Shown: one piece after another, positions 1 to 7,944 of the stretch
How the letters are laid out: each line of letters starts with the position of its first letter
Position numbering within the stretch: the stretch's first letter is position 1
Assembly: GCF_021608225.1 (NCBI RefSeq)
Contig: NZ_JAKIJS010000001.1
Location: 1,364,001 to 1,428,000, forward strand
Reading direction: 5' to 3'
DNA length: 64,000 nt
Source of the DNA: Pseudalkalibacillus berkeleyi
GTDB taxonomy: Bacteria > Bacillota > Bacilli > Bacillales > Fictibacillaceae
The notes under the pieces: model-generated
What the model saw: the letters and a program-made list of their open reading frames with translations, nothing else
Told to the model about the DNA's origin: nothing
Database searches by the model: none
Position numbers and translations under genes: made by a program

Positions 1-1327
1 ATTTCAAATGGTCAACGAGTATCAATAAGTTGTCAGGATTAATTCTTGCTGTTTCAGGGTTTCGATTAAAGAAATAATCTGGATTTTGAATAATGTATTG
101 ATCTAGTGGCGAAGAGCTAGCAACCAGCACAACCACTGACTCGTCCTGCCTTCTACCTGCACGGCCCCCTTGTTGCCAAGTACTCGCAATCGTACCAGGG
201 TAACCGTTCATAATGCATACTTGAAGTTGACCAATATCAACGCCTAACTCAAGGGCATTCGTACTCACAACACCTATGATTTCTCCATTTCTGAGCCCCC
301 GCTCAATTTCCCGCCGCTGCTTCGGCAGATAGCCGCCGCGATAGCCTCGAATTGATTTGTTACCAATCTTTCTTTGAATCAATTCTTGTAGGTAAGTAAG
401 AAGTATTTCAACTCGAACACGGCTTCTGGCAAAAACAATCGTTTGCACTTCATTCTCCAAGAATAATGAAGCGAGTTTCTTGGATTCTAAAGTGGCACTA
501 CGTCGAATATTAAGTGATTTATTGACTATTGGAGGATTGTAGAAGACAAAATGCTTCCTTCCAACTGGCGCACCGTTATTATCAATCAACCGAACTTGTT
601 CTCCGGTCAGCTTTTCGGCCAATTCCTTAGGATTCGCAATCGTTGCAGATGTACAAATAAAAGTAGGCTGGCTACCATAATATGCGCATATCCGTTTCAA
701 CCTGCGAATTACATTTGCAACATGACTCCCAAATACACCTCTATATGTATGGAGTTCATCGATGACAATATATTTTAAATTCTCAAACAGAGATACCCAT
801 TTCGTATGGTGAGGTAAGATTGCTGAATGCAACATATCCGGATTTGTCATGACGACGTGTCCGGCTTTTCGGATGACTTGTCTAATGTTAGATGGGGTAT
901 CTCCGTCGTACGTATAACTTTTGATTTCTATGTCGATTTCGTCTATGAGTTCGTTCATTTCACTTTTCTGATCTTGAGCAAGCGCTTTTGTTGGAAAAAG
1001 GTAAAGTGCGCGACTGCTTTCATTTTCCGCCACCTCTTGCAAAACAGGAAGATTGTAGCAAAGTGTTTTTCCGGATGCAGTAGGTGTAACAGCCACGAAG
1101 CTTTCCTGATTACGAGCAGCTTCAACAGCAGAATATTGGTGAGTGTATAATCCATTAACCCCTCTATTCATTAACGCTTGACGAATTTTGGGATGGATAT
1201 ATTCAGGAATGTCAACTGAGCTCCCAGCCTTTTCAGGAATCGTTTTCCAATGTGCTATGTTTGAAGCAATTGAGTCCTCTTGGTTCATCACTTTTAGAAT
1301 TTCATTCAAGTGTTTTCTCATTTTCAT
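1..1327 (-). CDS. mrfA: DEAD/DEAH-box DNA helicase MrfA (YprA), N-terminal part
   Basis: Superfamily 2 helicase of the YprA/MrfA family, which in Bacillus subtilis works with the nuclease MrfB in repair of mitomycin-type DNA damage. The reading frame is open from the start at 1327 to the left edge, so about 442 residues are present and the C-terminal part is missing. Visible motifs are motif I (TPTASGKT, near residue 80), the Walker B box VIDELH, motif III (TSAT), and the C-terminal helicase motifs ending in QGGRAGRRQ. The ATG at 1327 has GGAG eight bases upstream; another ATG at 1321 is less well placed. It follows the terminator of the neighbouring operon. A LexA-like box lies just upstream. 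Family assignment is firm; the repair role is from the family. Confidence 0.9.
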   Translation of the reverse strand, partial: MKMRKHLNEILKVMNQEDSIASNIAHWKTIPEKAGSSVDIPEYIHPKIRQALMNRGVNGLYTHQYSAVEAARNQESFVAVTPTASGKTLCYNLPVLQEVAENESSRALYLFPTKALAQDQKSEMNELIDEIDIEIKSYTYDGDTPSNIRQVIRKAGHVVMTNPDMLHSAILPHHTKWVSLFENLKYIVIDELHTYRGVFGSHVANVIRRLKRICAYYGSQPTFICTSATIANPKELAEKLTGEQVRLIDNNGAPVGRKHFVFYNPPIVNKSLNIRRSATLESKKLASLFLENEVQTIVFARSRVRVEILLTYLQELIQRKIGNKSIRGYRGGYLPKQRREIERGLRNGEIIGVVSTNALELGVDIGQLQVCIMNGYPGTIASTWQQGGRAGRRQDESVVVLVASSSPLDQYIIQNPDYFFNRNPETARINPDNLLILVDHLK

Positions 1328-1358
1328 ACCGTTCACTCCATTCTATTTTCTATTTTAT

Positions 1359-1372
1359 CGAATAAACGTTCG
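1359..1372 (-). promoter_or_regulatory. Candidate LexA (SOS) box upstream of mrfA
   Basis: Read on the minus strand the 14 bases are CGAACGTTTATTCG. The Bacillus LexA consensus is CGAAC-N4-GTTCG, so one half-site is perfect and the other has one change. It sits about 32 bases before the mrfA start, where it could overlap a promoter. Binding is inferred only. Confidence 0.35.
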
Positions 1373-1420
1373 TAGGAAAAGAGTTTGTGGCTAGAATGGT
1401 AATATTAGGCCCTGTTTTAA

Positions 1421-1452
1421 ATAAAGAAAAGAGCTTCGGGTCAACGAAGCTC
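1421..1452 (-). terminator. Rho-independent terminator of the ligase-symporter-crotonase operon
   Basis: On the minus strand an 8-bp stem (GAGCTTCG/CGAAGCTC, 1431-1452) with a 6-base loop is followed by TTTTCTTTATTT. It lies just after the crotonase stop codon at 1467. Confidence 0.85.
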
Positions 1453-1466
1453 CTTCTCATTACACT

Positions 1467-2318
1467 TTAATTATCCACTTGTTTACTTACCTCATCTAGA
1501 AACCCTTTCAAACCTTCGTTTTTAATTAATGAACCGATGCCTTCGATTTCAGTTTCTGTATTGAGGAAAAACATGGAAATTGCTACTTCTACGTTATAAT
1601 CTAGTGCATCCCGCAGGCCTTGTATTTCATACGTTTTGTTGACCGATCTCTTGGTCAGTTTTACTGCTGATGAGGGGAGTTTGGATATACGCCTAGCAAG
1701 TCCTGTTACCTCTGTTTCAAGTTGTTCCTTTTCGACCACCTTATTAAAAATACCAGCTTCTTTTGCTTCATAAGCATCTAGTATATCACCTGTAAGCAAA
1801 AGTTCCTTCGCTTTGCGAATGCCTACAACCCAAGGCATCATCAATGTTGGTGGTGCTGCTCCGAATCGGATTTCAGGTTCACCGAACTTTGCCTCATTTG
1901 ATGCAATTGCTAAATCTGTACTCAAGACCCAGTCAGCAGCTCCCCCTAGAGCATGACCACTAACCGCTGCTATTGTAAGTTTTTTCAATGACCATAGCTT
2001 GATACTGACCCGTAACAACGATTCAAGATGCGCTCTCCATACTTCAGATGGTTGCTCGCCAATCGGTGATGGATAATTGAACGCCTCCTTCAAATCGACA
2101 CCAGCAGAGAAATGTTCCCCCGCTCCTTTAATGATGACAACCTTTACTTCTTGATCTTTTTCAAGTAAATCTAGTGCTCTTTCGACCTCATGTGCTAATG
2201 AGTCTTTTATTGAGTTTAATCGATCAGGGCGGTTAAGGGTAATGGTTCCGATACCATCTTCAATTTGAGATAAAATGTATTTAAAATCCTCTGTTCTTGT
2301 TAAAGTTGACGATGTCAT
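1467..2318 (-). CDS. Enoyl-CoA hydratase/isomerase (crotonase) family protein
   Basis: A 283-residue crotonase-fold protein, last gene of an operon with an acyl-CoA ligase and a carboxylate symporter, so it likely acts on the CoA ester made by that ligase. The oxyanion-hole loops (HFSAGVDL near residue 70, and SGHALGGAADW) are recognisable. In the second loop an Asp stands where classical hydratases carry their first catalytic Glu; the second Glu (in GEPEIRFG) is present. The reaction could therefore be hydration, isomerisation or another crotonase chemistry. SD GGAGTG precedes the ATG, and the symporter stop is only 18 bases upstream. Exact substrate not deducible. Confidence 0.82.
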   Translation of the reverse strand: MTSSTLTRTEDFKYILSQIEDGIGTITLNRPDRLNSIKDSLAHEVERALDLLEKDQEVKVVIIKGAGEHFSAGVDLKEAFNYPSPIGEQPSEVWRAHLESLLRVSIKLWSLKKLTIAAVSGHALGGAADWVLSTDLAIASNEAKFGEPEIRFGAAPPTLMMPWVVGIRKAKELLLTGDILDAYEAKEAGIFNKVVEKEQLETEVTGLARRISKLPSSAVKLTKRSVNKTYEIQGLRDALDYNVEVAISMFFLNTETEIEGIGSLIKNEGLKGFLDEVSKQVDN

Positions 2319-2336
2319 TTAAATTCACTCCTTCTA

Positions 2337-3833
2337 TTATTTGAAAGTATGGGTAACGTAACTGATTTGAGAACGCGACATCGATGTCACATAACTAACA
2401 ACAATCATAGTTACAATACCGATCACAGAACATATAAATAACGCAATGTAAATGTTCTCAATGAGTTGAAATCCAGTAAACCAAATATACGATCCTGAGC
2501 CTGTGATAACAGATGAGATTGCCCCATATCCATTTCCTTTCTCCCAGTAATATCCGAGAATAATCGAACCGAAGGTCCCGCTAATAATTGCTGAAAAACT
2601 AAACTGGATTAACAATGCAAGCGAGTCTGGTGGGTTGATTGATAAATAAAGTGACAGCAAGCCTACTAAGAAAAGTGACCATTTAGCTCCTAATACAGCT
2701 TTTTGGTCAATGCCATCCGTAGACAGCGAAGAATACTTAGCGAGAAGTGGTTTAATTAAATCATTTCCAATGCTAGATGTGACCGTCACATACAAACCAT
2801 CTGTACTAGATAATATGGCAGAGAGTAAACCAATCATTAATAATCCGACCACAATAGGAGGAAAAGATTCCATGAGATATACAGGAATTGCTTGATCCAT
2901 TCTACTGAGGTTTGGGGATATCACTCTCGCTGCTAGTCCACCAAAGACCATTAATGACGTTATGAAAAAAAGGTGAACCCCTGCTGATAGCGTAAAAGGT
3001 CTCAAATCCTCTTCCTTCTCAAGCGTTAAAAACTTATTTGCTAATTGAGGTGTTAAGACAAAACCAATCATTAAAAATTGGATGGTTAATAGAGCCATTA
3101 CACTCCCATAAGGTCCTCCTTGTGAAAAAGCATTTGTTAAGTTTGGATCAATCGCGGCTAGTTTGTTTTCCAGTCTGTTGAACATTGAGAGCCCACCACC
3201 AATCGTCCAAAACAAGGAGGCAAATACAATGACGCCTGTCAAAGACATTAATATCCCTTGAATACCGTCCGTAATCACTTGAGCGAACATGCCCCCAAGG
3301 CGGATATAGAAAACTGTGATCACAACACCGATCACAATCCCCCATAAATACGGAATCCCGGTAATGATTTCAAAAATGGTTGCCATCCCTACATTTTGTC
3401 CGACAATATAGTAAATGTTGAATAACAATAGAATCGAAACGATCATCTGTAGCGATTTGCTATTGTATCTTTTTCCAAGCCATTCAGGGAGCGTTGCAAC
3501 ACCTCCTGCCTTCTTATGTTGACGCCAAAAGTTTTTCGCGAGGAAAAGTAGAGCGATCCAAGCTACGCCAAATGCTCCGAGAATGTACCAAAACACCGAG
3601 AGACCATATTGGTAAGCTAGCCCAGGAACACCTAAATATAAATTTGCACTAGCAAATGTTGCTGAGAAACTTGCCCCAACGATCCATGGGGCAAGCTTAC
3701 CTTCCGCCGTTGCAAAACCCTTCATCGTTCTACTGTGTTTCTTTCCTTTATTTCCAATCCAAGAAAGAACACCTATATAAATGAGGAAGAGTACACCAAC
3801 AATGACTAAAACATAGCTCGGTAAAGTACCCAT
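2337..3833 (-). CDS. Sodium:solute symporter family (SSS) transporter
   Basis: A 498-residue polytopic membrane protein with about 13 hydrophobic segments and the SSS signature region (ASFSATFASANLYLG near residue 55, then GLLSAILSSTDGLYV near 340). Members take up monocarboxylates, amino acids or similar solutes with sodium. It is preceded by a 32-residue membrane peptide whose 3' end overlaps its SD (GGAGGG, 8 bases before ATG), and by an AMP-forming CoA ligase, which together suggest import of a carboxylic acid followed by activation. Substrate unknown; B. subtilis does not have this operon at the syntenic place. Confidence 0.85.
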   Translation of the reverse strand: MGTLPSYVLVIVGVLFLIYIGVLSWIGNKGKKHSRTMKGFATAEGKLAPWIVGASFSATFASANLYLGVPGLAYQYGLSVFWYILGAFGVAWIALLFLAKNFWRQHKKAGGVATLPEWLGKRYNSKSLQMIVSILLLFNIYYIVGQNVGMATIFEIITGIPYLWGIVIGVVITVFYIRLGGMFAQVITDGIQGILMSLTGVIVFASLFWTIGGGLSMFNRLENKLAAIDPNLTNAFSQGGPYGSVMALLTIQFLMIGFVLTPQLANKFLTLEKEEDLRPFTLSAGVHLFFITSLMVFGGLAARVISPNLSRMDQAIPVYLMESFPPIVVGLLMIGLLSAILSSTDGLYVTVTSSIGNDLIKPLLAKYSSLSTDGIDQKAVLGAKWSLFLVGLLSLYLSINPPDSLALLIQFSFSAIISGTFGSIILGYYWEKGNGYGAISSVITGSGSYIWFTGFQLIENIYIALFICSVIGIVTMIVVSYVTSMSRSQISYVTHTFK

Positions 3834-3835
3834 TC

Positions 3836-3934
3836 TTACAACCCTCCTTTATCTTGTTTCGGATATAATTTATTCCATAGCCATAAGCCGATCACCCAAA
3901 ATATGATAAGTCCAGTTAGGTAGAATGTAAGCAT
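3836..3934 (-). CDS. Small single-span membrane peptide, symporter accessory protein
   Basis: A 32-residue peptide with one membrane segment (FYLTGLIIFWVIGLWLW) followed by a short charged tail. Its ATG overlaps the stop of the upstream ligase gene in a TGATG arrangement, so it is translationally coupled, and its stop lies 2 bases before the ATG of the symporter gene. Short peptides of this type are known next to SSS transporters in Bacillaceae (called symporter small accessory protein). It probably folds with the symporter in the membrane; that partnership is inferred from position. Confidence 0.75.
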   Translation of the reverse strand: MLTFYLTGLIIFWVIGLWLWNKLYPKQDKGGL

Positions 3935-5913
3935 CAGGTCACTCCTTTATCTAATAGTTTGTCAGATGTGAATTCGACTAAAATATTTGGATTAGCAATT
4001 GTAGAAATATCACCTATTTGTTCATTTAAGAACACATTTTTGATCACTCTTCGAACGATCTTCCGGCTTTGGGTGCGGGGAAAATCTTTAACAAAGAAGA
4101 TAAACGTTGGTTTAAGTGGTTTACCTAGTTTTTCAGCAACTGTGTTCACTAATTCATTTCTAATGAGCCCTTTATCAAGCTGTTCACCCTCATTTTCTAA
4201 GGTCACAAATCCGATGATGGATTGGCCTTTTATATCATCAGGTATGCCGATAACTGCGGCTTCCTTAGCTCGGTCATGATTGGTTAACACTTCTTCAATT
4301 TCAGTTGGACCAATTCGCTTTCCAGCTACCTTGATCGTATCGTCCGCTCTGCCCTTGATATACCAGTAACCTAAGTCATCTATAGACACGAGATCTCCGT
4401 GGACCCAAACGCCTGGCCACTTATTCCAATACGTATTTAAGTACCGGTCATCATCTTGCCAAAAAGATTTGGTCATTCCAACAAATGGTTGTTGGACAAT
4501 CAGTTCTCCAGTTTTATTTCTGACGGGTTGCTGATCTTGATCAACCACTTCCGGATCAATGCCAGGTAATGGTCCATGAAATGAGGAAGCTTTTAAAGGC
4601 ATCGTTGGATAGCAGCCAATAATGCCTCCACCAGCTTCCGTACCTCCTGAATAATTTATGATCGGACAACGGCTTTCCCCAACTTGTTCAATTAACCATG
4701 TCCATGATGCTTGATCGATTGCCTCTCCAGTTGAACCTATAATTTTCAATGACGAAGTATCATAGGATGGCAGTGTTTGGTCACTATGAGTCTTTCTCAA
4801 GGTTCGAACAACCGTTGGCGCCATCCCAATATGAGTTAAGCGATGGTCCTCAATAAGCTGTAAAATTCGCCCATTTTGAGGATAATTAACATCTCCTTCA
4901 TAAAGGACTGCTGTACAATGAAATAAATTTGCACCAATTAATAACCATGGCCCCATAATCCAACCGATATCCGTCATCCAAAATAGCTTGGCGTCCTCTT
5001 TAACATCGAAGCAGAAGTACATATCAATGGCGGTTTTAATGATGAAACTACTATGTGTATGGACAGTTCCTTTTGGTTTCCCTGTTGTCCCAGACGTATA
5101 AATGATTAAGTAAGGATCCGATGCCTTTGTTTCATGTGTGATTAATGTTGCTCCTTTTGACGCTAGAACATTTTCGTAATGTCGATCTAATCGGCGTTTC
5201 GTAAAGTTTGTATGGGTATGATTAACGACAACTACATGTTCAACCGAAGGGGATAGATCTACAGCTCGATCGGCAATTTCTTTCATCGGACTTACTTTTC
5301 CTTTTCTAATAGAACCATCGGCAGTGATCAATACTTTACATTCACTATCGTTCAGACGAGTTGTAACAGCATCTGCCCCGTACCCTGAAAACATCGGTAC
5401 AGCGATAGCACCTAACTTCGCACATGCATATAACGCAATTGCAGATTCAATAATCGGAGGTAAGAAAATACCTATTCGATCCCCATAACCTACTCCTAAT
5501 CGTTGTAGGCCTAAAGCGAAGCGACTGACATGTTCATCTAATTCCTGATAAGTTAGTCCCTGTTTGCTACCGTCTTCACCTTCCCAAACGATCGCATTTT
5601 TCGTATTGCATTTTGTTAGATGTTTCTCTACACAATTTTTATAAATGTTTATATATCCGCCTTTAAACCATTCAGTGAAAGGTGCACCATTTGATGATTC
5701 AGATATTCTGTCAAAAGGTCTGTCCCATTGAAAATGAAACGTCTCATTGATCGCATTGTAGAACCAATCCTGATCTTCAGCAGCCTTCTTTATGAGTGCT
5801 TGGTAATCTGAAACCCCATAACGATTTGTGAATGCCGTTAAGTTCGCTTCATCTATCTGATTCTGATTCGGACGCCAAATTACTTGATCTGATCCGTAAA
5901 GTTCCAAACTCAT
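3934..5913 (-). CDS. AMP-forming acyl-CoA synthetase (acetate/short-chain CoA ligase type)
   Basis: A 659-residue adenylate-forming enzyme that makes an acyl-CoA from a carboxylate, ATP and CoA. The N-terminal ACAS-type extension is followed by the P-loop (YTSGTTGKPKGTVH, near residue 273), the YSGGTE motif, the hinge segment around YWYIKGRADDTIKVAG and the C-terminal lysine motif SRKIVRR. Length and layout fit acetyl-, propionyl- or acetoacetyl-CoA synthetases rather than long-chain ligases. It heads an operon with a symporter and a crotonase; a terminator lies immediately upstream at 5945-5995. Substrate not determined. Confidence 0.88.
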   Translation of the reverse strand: MSLELYGSDQVIWRPNQNQIDEANLTAFTNRYGVSDYQALIKKAAEDQDWFYNAINETFHFQWDRPFDRISESSNGAPFTEWFKGGYINIYKNCVEKHLTKCNTKNAIVWEGEDGSKQGLTYQELDEHVSRFALGLQRLGVGYGDRIGIFLPPIIESAIALYACAKLGAIAVPMFSGYGADAVTTRLNDSECKVLITADGSIRKGKVSPMKEIADRAVDLSPSVEHVVVVNHTHTNFTKRRLDRHYENVLASKGATLITHETKASDPYLIIYTSGTTGKPKGTVHTHSSFIIKTAIDMYFCFDVKEDAKLFWMTDIGWIMGPWLLIGANLFHCTAVLYEGDVNYPQNGRILQLIEDHRLTHIGMAPTVVRTLRKTHSDQTLPSYDTSSLKIIGSTGEAIDQASWTWLIEQVGESRCPIINYSGGTEAGGGIIGCYPTMPLKASSFHGPLPGIDPEVVDQDQQPVRNKTGELIVQQPFVGMTKSFWQDDDRYLNTYWNKWPGVWVHGDLVSIDDLGYWYIKGRADDTIKVAGKRIGPTEIEEVLTNHDRAKEAAVIGIPDDIKGQSIIGFVTLENEGEQLDKGLIRNELVNTVAEKLGKPLKPTFIFFVKDFPRTQSRKIVRRVIKNVFLNEQIGDISTIANPNILVEFTSDKLLDKGVT

Positions 5914-5944
5914 ATTGATTTCACCCTTTCCAATTCATTCATAC

Positions 5945-5995
5945 AAAAAAGCAACCTTGTGCAAATCCCACCTAGGATTTAATGCTCAAGGTTGC
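5945..5995 (-). terminator. Terminator after the yezD-type gene
   Basis: On the minus strand GCAACCTTG...CAAGGTTGC (5951-5995) forms a long hairpin followed by TTTTTT. It closes the riboswitch-controlled transcript and separates it from the acyl-CoA ligase operon. Confidence 0.85.
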
Positions 5996-6023
5996 CTCTA
6001 GTTTGTCTAGTCAGCACATATTC

Positions 6024-6170
6024 TTATTTCAATCTTACCTTTTCATTCTTTTCAATTTGAATGACTTTTCCGTCTTGTACAACTAATGTTACGGAACCGA
6101 AATCCATTGATTCTAACATCTTATTCAAGCGAGGTACGATCGCTTGTAACGCTTCTACTTCTTTAGCCAC
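6024..6170 (-). CDS. yezD: YezD family small protein (DUF2292)
   Basis: A 48-residue protein of the DUF2292/YezD type; the recognisable core is DFGSVTLVVQDGKVIQIE near residues 23-40. It starts at GTG (6168-6170), with AAAGGAG nine bases upstream; no in-frame ATG gives a full-length protein. Function is unknown. It is the only gene behind a SAM riboswitch with its own promoter and terminators, which ties its expression to methionine/SAM shortage and suggests a part in sulfur metabolism. Identification rests on sequence pattern recognised by eye. Confidence 0.8.
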   Translation of the reverse strand: MAKEVEALQAIVPRLNKMLESMDFGSVTLVVQDGKVIQIEKNEKVRLK

Positions 6171-6229
6171 TTTGTTCTTCTCCTTTCATTTTCTAATTCG
6201 CGAGAAGATAAGGACAATTGCATATGAGA

Positions 6230-6260
6230 AAACAAAAAAGTCTCTCAAGATGAGAGACTT
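6230..6260 (-). terminator. Riboswitch-controlled terminator
   Basis: A perfect 10-bp stem with a 3-base loop (6238-6260) followed on the minus strand by TTTTTTGTTTTC. It lies between the SAM aptamer and the yezD start. The GAGAGA on the 3' side of the aptamer P1 resembles one arm of this stem, as expected for the anti-terminator switch of S-box leaders. Confidence 0.85.
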
Positions 6261-6288
6261 TGTAATCTGTACATGACCATGTATGTAC

Positions 6289-6390
6289 CTTATCTCTCAA
6301 AATGGAATGCCATTTTGCTGGAATTGGCACCTTGCTGTTAGCAGGTTGCCGGGCTTCGTAGGGCCAGTCCCTCAGCCACTCTGGATAAGC
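6289..6390 (-). promoter_or_regulatory. SAM-I (S-box) riboswitch aptamer
   Basis: The minus strand contains the conserved S-box core: CAGAGTGGCTGAGGGACTGG, then CGAAGCCCGGCAACC, then AAGGTGCCAATTCC, closed by P1 arms CTTATC and GATAAG (6384-6389 and 6289-6294). It binds S-adenosylmethionine and favours termination when SAM is plentiful. It is followed by a terminator hairpin and then the small yezD gene. Confidence 0.95.
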
Positions 6391-6410
6391 GGTTTAACTT
6401 ATTTTTTTGA

Positions 6411-6440
6411 ATTTTACATGAATGGAAGTCTCGAAGTCAA
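6411..6440 (-). promoter_or_regulatory. Sigma-A promoter of the SAM riboswitch transcript
   Basis: TTGACT (6435-6440) and TAAAAT (6411-6416) are separated by 18 bases on the minus strand, about 15-20 bases before the riboswitch P1 stem. The riboswitch therefore has a promoter separate from the aminotransferase gene upstream. Confidence 0.7.
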
Positions 6441-6480
6441 CAAGTTTGTGAAAACTAGGTGTTTTGGCTTAGATCTAATA

Positions 6481-7821
6481 TTAAACGCCTGCCATTAATT
6501 TACTACGTTCTTGTAAATATTGCTCAATGGCTTCTTCAAGCATGTTCAGCCCAGCATCAATTTGATCTTTTGTCACGATGAGCGGTGGTACCATACGAAT
6601 GACGTTTCCTTCGTTTCCACACAAATAAAATAGTACACCTTTCTCCAATGCAAGATCTAGTATTCTGAGTAGCGCGTCGCCACTCGGCTTTTGGGTATCC
6701 GGATCGACAATCTCAATTCCAATCATCAATCCAATTCCTCTTACGCTTCTAATGACATGATCATACTTTAATCGTAAGTTTTCTAATTGATTCATGGCAT
6801 AATGACCTATTTCATATGCATTCTCAATTAACTTTTCTTCCTTCAACACATCTAATGTCGCAAGAGCTGCAGAGCACGCGATTGGATTCCCACCGAAGGT
6901 TGTTCCATGACTCCCAAGTGGCCACTTTTGCATTAATTCAGCAGATGCAACAGTTGCGCTCAACGGAATGCCAGATGCGATTCCTTTGGCAATCGCCATA
7001 ATATCAGGAGTCACACCAAATGTTTGTGCTGCAAACCAGTCACCCGTACGACCAAACCCTGTTTGTACTTCATCAAAGATCAATAAAATATCATGCTGGT
7101 CACAAATTTCTCGAATCTTTTGTAACCATTCTTTTGGCGGTATAATATACCCACCTTCACCAAGAACTGGCTCTAAAATAACGCAAGCAACTTCGTCTGG
7201 TTGAACTTGGTGTTGAAATAATTTATGGAAATCCTTCTCTAGCTTTTTAACAGAAAACGCAATACAGTCATCTGTACCTTGAGGGCATTCGTCTTCATCA
7301 AAGTATGGAATTTGATAACTTCCACTTGGATTTAGAAACTTTCGATATTTACTTTTCGAAGTCGTCACATTCAGTGCCCCTAATGATCGACCATGGAAAC
7401 ACCCTGTAAATGAAACGACGTAAGGACGTTCCGTTACGTGTTTAGCAAGCTTAATGCCACCTTCAATAGCCTCTGTTCCACTATTTGCAAAGAAAAAACA
7501 ATCTAAGCCCGTCGGCAATACAGTTTGTAATTGGTCTGCAAGCTTCAAAATCGAATCATACATAATGACACCAGACGGACCGTGTAGTAATGAATCTGCA
7601 GCATCTTTTATGGCCTGTACGACTTTCGGGTGCCTATGCCCTGTGTTCGTAACCGCGATGCCTGATGTGAAATCTAAGTACTTCTTACCATCTACACCAT
7701 AATAGTAACAGCCTTCTTCCTTAACAACAGGCAAATTGGGGTGATCCTTAGCCATAGAAGGGGCTAGTAGTTCAGGCATCCGTTCAAATAAAGGTTTCCA
7801 GTCATAATCTTGAGTAGACAT
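6481..7821 (-). CDS. Class III pyridoxal-phosphate aminotransferase (GabT-like)
   Basis: A 446-residue aminotransferase that moves an amino group from an omega-amine, GABA-like or similar donor to a keto acid. The PLP-binding Asp motif ([12 protein letters not shown] near residue 245), the Schiff-base Lys ([14 protein letters not shown] near 275) and the SGTEA segment are present. The start at 7821 lies 6 bases after GGAGGA; an ATG two codons earlier would touch the SD. It follows a YjiH-type membrane protein gene driven by a sigma-54 promoter, so the two are probably induced together for use of an amine or amino acid. Substrate unknown. Confidence 0.88.
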   Translation of the reverse strand: MSTQDYDWKPLFERMPELLAPSMAKDHPNLPVVKEEGCYYYGVDGKKYLDFTSGIAVTNTGHRHPKVVQAIKDAADSLLHGPSGVIMYDSILKLADQLQTVLPTGLDCFFFANSGTEAIEGGIKLAKHVTERPYVVSFTGCFHGRSLGALNVTTSKSKYRKFLNPSGSYQIPYFDEDECPQGTDDCIAFSVKKLEKDFHKLFQHQVQPDEVACVILEPVLGEGGYIIPPKEWLQKIREICDQHDILLIFDEVQTGFGRTGDWFAAQTFGVTPDIMAIAKGIASGIPLSATVASAELMQKWPLGSHGTTFGGNPIACSAALATLDVLKEEKLIENAYEIGHYAMNQLENLRLKYDHVIRSVRGIGLMIGIEIVDPDTQKPSGDALLRILDLALEKGVLFYLCGNEGNVIRMVPPLIVTKDQIDAGLNMLEEAIEQYLQERSKLMAGV

Positions 7822-7944
7822 ATGCATTCCTCCAAATACGAATCTAGGTTGCGCGTTTTAATAAATAGCTCTGTTAGAGAATATTATTGATTTCTGGTAG
7901 TACAAGTGAATTTCAAAGAAATCAACGATAACAATTAACAAAAC

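Noticed and set aside
551-1150. Plus-strand reading frames opposite mrfA
   Set aside because: The minus strand encodes a full set of helicase motifs; the plus frames have no SD and are shadows.
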